DNA of 11,399 nt, from assembly GCA_900548815.1 (NCBI GenBank), contig URLR01000059.1, positions 1 through 11,399 on the forward strand, given 5' to 3'. The notes below the pieces were generated by a model. The model was not told where the DNA came from. It saw only the letters and a program-made list of their open reading frames with translations, and ran no database searches. The position numbers and the translations under genes are program-made. This DNA comes from an uncultured Collinsella sp. GTDB taxonomy: Bacteria > Actinomycetota > Coriobacteriia > Coriobacteriales > Coriobacteriaceae. Shown in pieces: positions 6,673-11,399 of this stretch (within the stretch, counting starts at the first letter, position 1; each line of letters begins with the position of its first letter).

Positions 6673-9452
6673 CAGAACCCTCCAAACTCACGATCTTCAC
6701 GTGCCATCTCGGCGTCGACAGACTCCAACGCGGCGAGCCCCTCCTCGTCCAGCAGGACCTCGCGCGGCTTGGAACCATCGGGCGGGCCGACGACACCCTT
6801 TTCTTCCAGCATGTCCATAATACGCCCGGCGCGCGCATAGCCAACCTTGAGGCGGCGTTGCAAGCCAGATGTGGAGCCCAGCTGCGATTCCACCACAATA
6901 TGGGCGGCTTCCCAGATAAGCGGGTCGTCATCTTGCGGCTCGGCAACGCCCGTGCGAACAATGCCGCCGCCACCAGCCATGGACATGGAAGCGGGCGCCA
7001 CGGCGGACAGAATCTCCTCGTGGTAGTCGGGCTCGCTTTGCGACTTAACGAACTCGACGATCTCGTTGATCTCGTCGTCCGAGACAAAACAGCCCTGGAT
7101 ACGGCGGGGCTTGCCCCAGTCGACTTTTGAGAACAGCATGTCGCCCAAACCAGTTAGCTTTTCGGCGCCCATCTGGTCGATAATGACGCGGGAATCGATG
7201 CCCGTAGCCACGTTAAAGGCGATACGGTTGGTGATGTTGGCCTTAATAAGGCCCGTCACCACGTTGGAGCTGGGGCGCTGCGTAGCCACGATAAGGTGAA
7301 TACCGGCAGCACGGCCCAGCTGGGCGATACGGACGATCGAGGCCTCGACATCCTTGCCGGCTACCATCATCAGGTCCGAAAGCTCGTCGATGATGATGAC
7401 CAGATAGGGCATCTTTTGCGGCGGGTTATCGTAATGCTCAAACTCGCCGGCGGCCTGCTTTTCGTTATAGGTCGAGATCTTGCGCACGTTAAGGCGCTCG
7501 AAGACCTTCAGGCGGCGCTCCATCTCGGACACCGCCCACTGCAAGGCACTCGCGGCCTGCTTGGGCTCGGTCACTACGGGCACGTAAAGGTGCGGCAGGC
7601 CGTTATAGCCTGCGAGCTCGACGCGCTTGGGGTCGACCATGATCAAGCGAACGTCCTCGGGAAGCGCGCGCATGAGCAGGGTCGTGATGATGGAGTTGAT
7701 CATGACCGACTTACCGGAACCCGTGGTACCGGCGATCAGCAGATGGGGCATCTTGGCGAGGTCGGCGACAACCGGCGTGCCCTCGGCATCGCGACCGATG
7801 GCAAGCTCGAGCGGACCGCCCTTCACATAGGGAAGTACGTCGCCTAGGTTGACGTTCTGACGCTTGCGATTGGGAATCTCGATACCAACGAGCGAGGTGC
7901 CGGGAATCGGCGCAAAGATGCGCACCGACTGGGCGGCAAGCGAAAGCGCGATATCGTCCTCGAGACTCGAGATCTTGCTCACGCGCTCGCCCTCACCGGG
8001 CTGCAGCTTAAAAGTCGTGACCGTGGGGCCGGCAATCCAGCCGACGACGCGGGCGCTACGGCCAAACTCAAGCAAGGTGGACTGCAACGACTCGGCAGTC
8101 TGTTCCAGCTCCTTGTCAGAAGACGCGGAGGACGCCGACTGCGGGTTGGCATGCAGGATTTCGAGCGGCGGAAGCTTGAGGCCGTCCTCTTGGTCGCCCT
8201 CGGCATCGGCATTGGTACCGTCCGCTCCCCTATCGCCGGCTGCAACAGGAGCAGCGGAAGCCGTGGGGGCGGAGGCATCGGAAACCTTGGGATGCTTTAG
8301 GAAGTCAGGGATCTGCGGAGCTGCCGAAACGGGATTCACGGCAAATGGCGGCTCTGACTCGTCAGCCTTGTCCGGGTCGTCTTCCATCGAAAACTGTCCG
8401 GTGACCTGTCCTGCGTTGGCGCGGCGACGCGGCAGCAAGGTGGTCTTGGCGGTCTCGAGCGGAGCCTCGTCGTAATCGTCATCGCCCTCAGTGAGTTCAA
8501 TTTCGCTATCGGACCAAGACGGGTCAGGCTCGCTCGTGTTGAGCTTGGGCGCGGCCTTGCCCTTCTTGGCATGGCGGCGCGGCAGCAGCGTGGTCTTGGC
8601 GCGCTCGGCCTCCACGGCCTCGGACACGTCGACAAACGGGTCATCGTCCTCGTCGTCATCCAAAACCGGGTCGGCATCGCCACCCATGAACGTGGTCACC
8701 GCGGCGTCAGCCCCCTTCTGGCGCAGAATGCTCAGGTGCGGACGGGCAACGCCGGGAACCGACAGGGCCTCTTCATCGCCCCACGGGCTCGCGTTGACAT
8801 CGGCACGACGGCGCTCGGCAAAATCGGCAGCGCGATCACGTGCGGAGCGCAAAACGCCACCCACCGAAAAGCCAATGATGACCAGGCCAACGACGACAAG
8901 GCCCAGCAAGACAACCATAGCGATAGGTTTACCCAGGGCGTTTTGCAAGGCACTTGCGATAAAGGCGCCAATGTAGCCGCCCGAGGCGGAAAGGTTCTGC
9001 GGCGTAAACATGAGGTCGCACGAGTCGGTCGTACCCGGAACCATCAACGATAGGATAGAAACAATGGCCACAAAGACCACGGCACCACCCGCGACCGAGC
9101 GAATGTTGAGCGGCGAGTCCTCACCCAAAAAGAGCGTGGCGGCAAACAGCAAGATGACGATCGGCAGCACGTAGGCGCCCAGGCCAAAGCCGAGGTGATA
9201 GAAACCGGAAACCGCAGCTGTCACGGGTGCCGTTGCCGGAGAAATCACGGCAATGAAGGACGCAATCGCCAAAACGGCAATGATAACGCCGGCGATATCG
9301 CGATTGGCCGAAGGCTCGACCAGGGGTTCGAACTCATCGAACTCGGACTCGTGGCCCTTATTGGCACGCAGATGGGAACCGGCACCCTTAGCAGATGCCG
9401 GTTGGTTGTTGGATTTGTTGCCTTTGGCGTTTTGTGCAGATCCGCGCGCCAA
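6672..9452 (-). CDS. ftsK: DNA translocase FtsK/SpoIIIE
   Basis: FtsK is a septum-anchored hexameric ATPase that pumps DNA out of the closing division site and helps resolve chromosome dimers. The 926-residue product has about four membrane helices (about 53-72, 87-109, 120-139, 160-200), then a long linker (about 205-440) that is acidic with basic patches. The motor follows: alpha domain from about 450, beta/RecA-like ATPase with Walker A GTTGSGKS at 575-582, DPKRVEL near 607 and Walker B LVIIIDELSDLM at 684-695. The C-terminal gamma winged helix (about 845-905, LQRRLKVGYARAGRIMD) normally reads polar DNA motifs. The start is TTG (9450-9452) with GGAGG 6 bases upstream, one base after the rnj stop. 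The stop shares one base with the next gene. The motif AKTTLLPRR is duplicated in the linker at 285-293 and 335-343. Confidence 0.96.
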   Translation of the reverse strand: MARGSAQNAKGNKSNNQPASAKGAGSHLRANKGHESEFDEFEPLVEPSANRDIAGVIIAVLAIASFIAVISPATAPVTAAVSGFYHLGFGLGAYVLPIVILLFAATLFLGEDSPLNIRSVAGGAVVFVAIVSILSLMVPGTTDSCDLMFTPQNLSASGGYIGAFIASALQNALGKPIAMVVLLGLVVVGLVIIGFSVGGVLRSARDRAADFAERRRADVNASPWGDEEALSVPGVARPHLSILRQKGADAAVTTFMGGDADPVLDDDEDDDPFVDVSEAVEAERAKTTLLPRRHAKKGKAAPKLNTSEPDPSWSDSEIELTEGDDDYDEAPLETAKTTLLPRRRANAGQVTGQFSMEDDPDKADESEPPFAVNPVSAAPQIPDFLKHPKVSDASAPTASAAPVAAGDRGADGTNADAEGDQEDGLKLPPLEILHANPQSASSASSDKELEQTAESLQSTLLEFGRSARVVGWIAGPTVTTFKLQPGEGERVSKISSLEDDIALSLAAQSVRIFAPIPGTSLVGIEIPNRKRQNVNLGDVLPYVKGGPLELAIGRDAEGTPVVADLAKMPHLLIAGTTGSGKSVMINSIITTLLMRALPEDVRLIMVDPKRVELAGYNGLPHLYVPVVTEPKQAASALQWAVSEMERRLKVFERLNVRKISTYNEKQAAGEFEHYDNPPQKMPYLVIIIDELSDLMMVAGKDVEASIVRIAQLGRAAGIHLIVATQRPSSNVVTGLIKANITNRIAFNVATGIDSRVIIDQMGAEKLTGLGDMLFSKVDWGKPRRIQGCFVSDDEINEIVEFVKSQSEPDYHEEILSAVAPASMSMAGGGGIVRTGVAEPQDDDPLIWEAAHIVVESQLGSTSGLQRRLKVGYARAGRIMDMLEEKGVVGPPDGSKPREVLLDEEGLAALESVDAEMAREDREFGGF
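8424..8600 (-). repeat. Duplicated AKTTLLPRR motif in FtsK linker
   Basis: The nine residues AKTTLLPRR are encoded at 8574-8600 (residues 285-293) and again at 8424-8450 (residues 335-343), 50 residues apart. Each copy is followed by more basic residues (HAKKGKA and RANAG). The DNA copies are similar but not identical, with synonymous differences, so the peptide seems to be kept by selection rather than by a very recent duplication. Confidence 0.75.
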
Positions 9453-9453
9453 A

Positions 9454-11124
9454 CTAAACCTCCATGACGACTGGGATGATCATCGGACGGGTGCGCGTGC
9501 GGCTCCAGATAAAGTTGGAGAGCGAATCGCGCACGGCCTTGCGAATGGCATCGGAGCCGCTACTGGTAAAGCTAAACTTGCCCTTCTCGATCGTCTTCAT
9601 GATGGCTGCGGAGGCATCCTCGGAGAACTGGTCGTCGATGGCAAACGAAACGCCGCGGCCCGAGAACTCGATAGCCTCGATCTTCTTGTGCTTGAGCGAG
9701 ACGATGGCAACAGCCGTGACCATACCGTCGTTGGCGAGCTTTTGGCGATCGCGAAGGACGATGGGGTCGGTGTCGCCGATGCGCAGACCGTCGACATAAA
9801 CGACGCCGGACTCGACGGGCGCACCGCGTTTGACGATACCGCCCCGCATCTCGAGCGTGTCACCGTTATCGAGGATAAAGATGTGATCGTCCTTAAGGCC
9901 CATCTTGCGGGCTAGCTGGGCATGGGCGCGCAGGTGAACGGCCTCGCCGTGAACCGGCATAAAGTAGGTGGGCTTGGCCATGGCCATCAGGAGCTTGAGC
10001 TCCTCCTGGCCGCCGTGGCCCGAGACGTGGACGAGTGCGCGATTCTTATCCCACACGTCGCAGCCAAGCTTGGCCAGGCTGTTGACGACCTGCTGCACGG
10101 CCTTCTCGTTGCCGGGAACGGGAGTTGCCGAGAGGATGACGGTATCGCCCTCGTGGATGGAGAGCGTCTTGTGCTCGCCGTTGGCCATGCGGGACAGGGC
10201 CGACAGCGGCTCGCCCTGAGAACCGGTGCACATGACGACGATCTTATCGTCGGGCAGGTTATCAATGTCGAAGGCATCGATGATATCGGCATCGTCGATG
10301 TTGAGATAGCCAAGCTCACGCGCCACGCGGGTGTTGGTGAGCATGGAACGTCCGGTCACGACGACCTTGCGGCCACACTTGCGGGCGGCATCGCAGATCT
10401 GCTGCAGGCGATGGATGTGGCTCGAGAACGACGCGACGAACACGCGACCCGGCGCGTTCTTGATGGCGTGCAGCAGGTTGGGGCCGACCTCGGCCTCGGA
10501 CTTGGTAAAGCCAGGAACCGTGGCGTTGGTGGAGTCGGAAAGCAGCAGGTCGATGCCCTGCTTGGCAAAGCGGCTGATGGCGGCATAGTCGGGCGTGACG
10601 CCGTCGATGGGCGTCTGGTCGAGCTTAAAGTCGCCCGTGTGCATAACGGTGCCCTGGTTGGTGCGAATAAACACGCCCAAAGCACCCGGAATGGAGTGCG
10701 TCATGGAGAAGAAGTCGAGCGAGATGCCACCGAGATTGACGTGGCTGCCGCCCTTGACCTCACGGAACTTGGGCGCGCGAATGCGGAACTCGGAGAGCTT
10801 ACCCTCGATAAAACCGAGCGTCAGCTTGCTCGAGAAGATGGGCACCTTGTTGTTGAGGTCCTGCAGCAGGTACGGAAGCGAACCGGTGTGGTCCTCGTGG
10901 CCGTGGGTGACAACGATGCCGCGGAGCTTCTCCTCGTTCTCCAGGACATAGGTGTAGTCGGGAAGTACCAAGTCGATACCGGGCTGGGAGTCGTCGGGGA
11001 ACATGAGACCGGCGTCGACGAGCACCATGTCGTCGCCGCACTCGAAGACCGTCATGTTCTTGCCGATGCCGTCAAGGCCGCCGAGCGGAATGATCTTCAA
11101 GGGAGATGATTTTTTAGCTGCCAT
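9454..11124 (-). CDS. rnj: Ribonuclease J (metallo-beta-lactamase/beta-CASP RNase)
   Basis: RNase J is a 5'-3' exoribonuclease with endonuclease activity, central to mRNA decay and rRNA maturation in bacteria lacking RNase E or sharing the work with it. The product is 556 residues, normal for the family. Metal-site motifs are all present: HGHEDH at 74-79, HTGDFKLD at 162-169, DSTNAT at 197-202, and HVSGHGG with H366 and H370, followed by PVHGE (H392). The beta-CASP part includes SFSSHIHRLQQ (232-242) and GSQGEP (301-306). The C-terminal domain runs from about 445. The ATG at 11122-11124 is chosen because homologues begin near KIIPLGG; an upstream in-frame ATG at 11277 would add 51 unconserved residues. 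The Shine-Dalgarno AAAGGA is rather distant (about 14 bases). It is the first gene of the operon seen here, 1 base before ftsK. J1 versus J2 cannot be assigned. Confidence 0.95.
   Translation of the reverse strand: MAAKKSSPLKIIPLGGLDGIGKNMTVFECGDDMVLVDAGLMFPDDSQPGIDLVLPDYTYVLENEEKLRGIVVTHGHEDHTGSLPYLLQDLNNKVPIFSSKLTLGFIEGKLSEFRIRAPKFREVKGGSHVNLGGISLDFFSMTHSIPGALGVFIRTNQGTVMHTGDFKLDQTPIDGVTPDYAAISRFAKQGIDLLLSDSTNATVPGFTKSEAEVGPNLLHAIKNAPGRVFVASFSSHIHRLQQICDAARKCGRKVVVTGRSMLTNTRVARELGYLNIDDADIIDAFDIDNLPDDKIVVMCTGSQGEPLSALSRMANGEHKTLSIHEGDTVILSATPVPGNEKAVQQVVNSLAKLGCDVWDKNRALVHVSGHGGQEELKLLMAMAKPTYFMPVHGEAVHLRAHAQLARKMGLKDDHIFILDNGDTLEMRGGIVKRGAPVESGVVYVDGLRIGDTDPIVLRDRQKLANDGMVTAVAIVSLKHKKIEAIEFSGRGVSFAIDDQFSEDASAAIMKTIEKGKFSFTSSGSDAIRKAVRDSLSNFIWSRTRTRPMIIPVVMEV
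9459..9463 (-). promoter_or_regulatory. Shine-Dalgarno supporting the TTG start of ftsK
   Basis: GGAGG on the minus strand lies 6 bases before TTG at 9450-9452, within the last codons of rnj (ATG GAG GTT TAG). There is no ATG or GTG nearby in the ftsK frame that keeps the N-terminal membrane segments, so TTG is the likely start, with coupling to rnj translation. Confidence 0.75.
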
Positions 11125-11243
11125 AGGTTCGTGTGGTTTCCTTTCTTCGAAACGGGTCTGGAACAACCGACGGGGCGCTTCTGGCAAACCGACCGCCGGG
11201 AACGTACAAACATGCATCACAGAGTCGATGCAATAACCACAGT

Positions 11244-11249
11244 ATGATA
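11244..11249 (-). promoter_or_regulatory. Possible -10 element upstream of rnj
   Basis: TATCAT on the minus strand resembles a -10 box. No good -35 is found at 16-18 bases upstream (TGGTCT is the 17-base option). If used, the rnj leader would be about 113 bases. This is a weak call from one hexamer, and the true promoter may lie elsewhere in 11125-11399 or further upstream. Confidence 0.22.
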
Positions 11250-11306
11250 CCCATTTGCCCACCAACAGACCACCCATGCATCAAAGCCCCATCTGAACCT
11301 GTGTAT

Positions 11307-11340
11307 CCCGCCGGTCTGGGCTCAGCGGCCCCGGCACGGG
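11307..11340. repeat. GC-rich imperfect inverted repeat upstream of rnj
   Basis: CCCGCCGG at 11307-11314 can pair with CCGG (11331-11334) and CGGG (11337-11340), with a CA bulge, enclosing a further GG/CC pairing. It would be a stable structure in RNA from either strand. No known riboswitch or RNA family is recognised around it. Confidence 0.45.
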
Positions 11341-11373
11341 CTAAGTTTCCTGCTCTACAGTCCTGCTCACGAC

Positions 11374-11396
11374 GGAGGCCACATTAAGTGGCCTCC
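11374..11396. terminator. Perfect 9-bp hairpin at the window end, possible terminator
   Basis: GGAGGCCAC (11374-11382) and GTGGCCTCC (11388-11396) form a perfect 9-bp stem with a 5-base AT loop. Read on the minus strand it is followed by GTCGTG with no U-tract; on the plus strand only three bases remain (TGT). It may end the gene upstream of rnj on the minus strand, or a plus-strand transcript. Direction cannot be decided here. Confidence 0.4.
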
Positions 11397-11399
11397 TGT

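Noticed and set aside
9922..11109. 395-codon plus-strand open frame opposite rnj
   Set aside because: Same phase effect; RNase J motifs on the minus strand are complete.
11125..11277. 51-residue N-terminal extension of RNase J from ATG at 11277
   Set aside because: The extension has no RNase J character, while the ATG at 11124 starts just before the conserved KIIPLGG region and has AAAGGA upstream.
11290..11345. TPP- or FMN-riboswitch-like words (CTGAG, ACCGGCGG) on the minus strand
   Set aside because: The matching partner motifs are absent or in the wrong orientation, and the order does not fit either aptamer.
11396..11399. Final CTGT as the start of a second Nextera adapter
   Set aside because: It matches the first four bases of the reverse mosaic end, but four bases carry no weight.

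Overview
This window holds core chromosomal genes from a moderately high-GC Gram-positive bacterium. The best guess is an actinomycete of the Coriobacteriia, probably Collinsella. That is inference from the gene order, the protein style, the Gram-positive type LexA box at recA and the general base composition; a 16S or RecA search would settle it. All nine protein genes lie on the minus strand, so transcription runs from high to low coordinates. I see no mobile element, CRISPR array, tRNA or rRNA, and no accessory system.

Layout in transcription order. The 275 bases at 11125-11399 are non-coding, with two hairpins and a weak promoter candidate. Then comes a tightly packed run: rnj (RNase J, 9454-11124), ftsK (6672-9452), a RodZ-like HTH membrane protein (5134-6672), yajQ (4610-5107), rimO (3234-4583), pgsA (2586-3224) and cinA/pncC (2043-2573). 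Gaps range from a 1-base overlap to 26 bases, so this looks like one operon. A hairpin at 2012-2035 probably ends it. A 257-base intergenic region follows, carrying a clear recA promoter with a LexA box inside the -35/-10 spacer. recA (637-1785) is followed 11 bases later by recX, which is cut off by the end of the sequence.

The genes cover RNA decay, chromosome translocation at division, cell-shape scaffolding, ribosomal protein modification, phospholipid synthesis, NAD-related salvage, and SOS recombination with its modulator. The order ftsK - rodZ-like - pgsA - cinA - recA is widely conserved in Gram-positive bacteria; yajQ and rimO sit inside it here.

The first 48 bases are not genomic. 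They are an untrimmed Illumina Nextera adapter (end of P5, an 8-base i5 index, and the transposase adapter with mosaic end). The adapter is fused to the 3' part of recX, so an automatic translation gives a chimeric RecX with a false C-terminus and a false stop. No convincing undescribed system is present. The most useful observations are the adapter chimera, the recA control region, the RGG-rich and repeat-bearing RodZ-like protein, and a duplicated basic motif in the FtsK linker.
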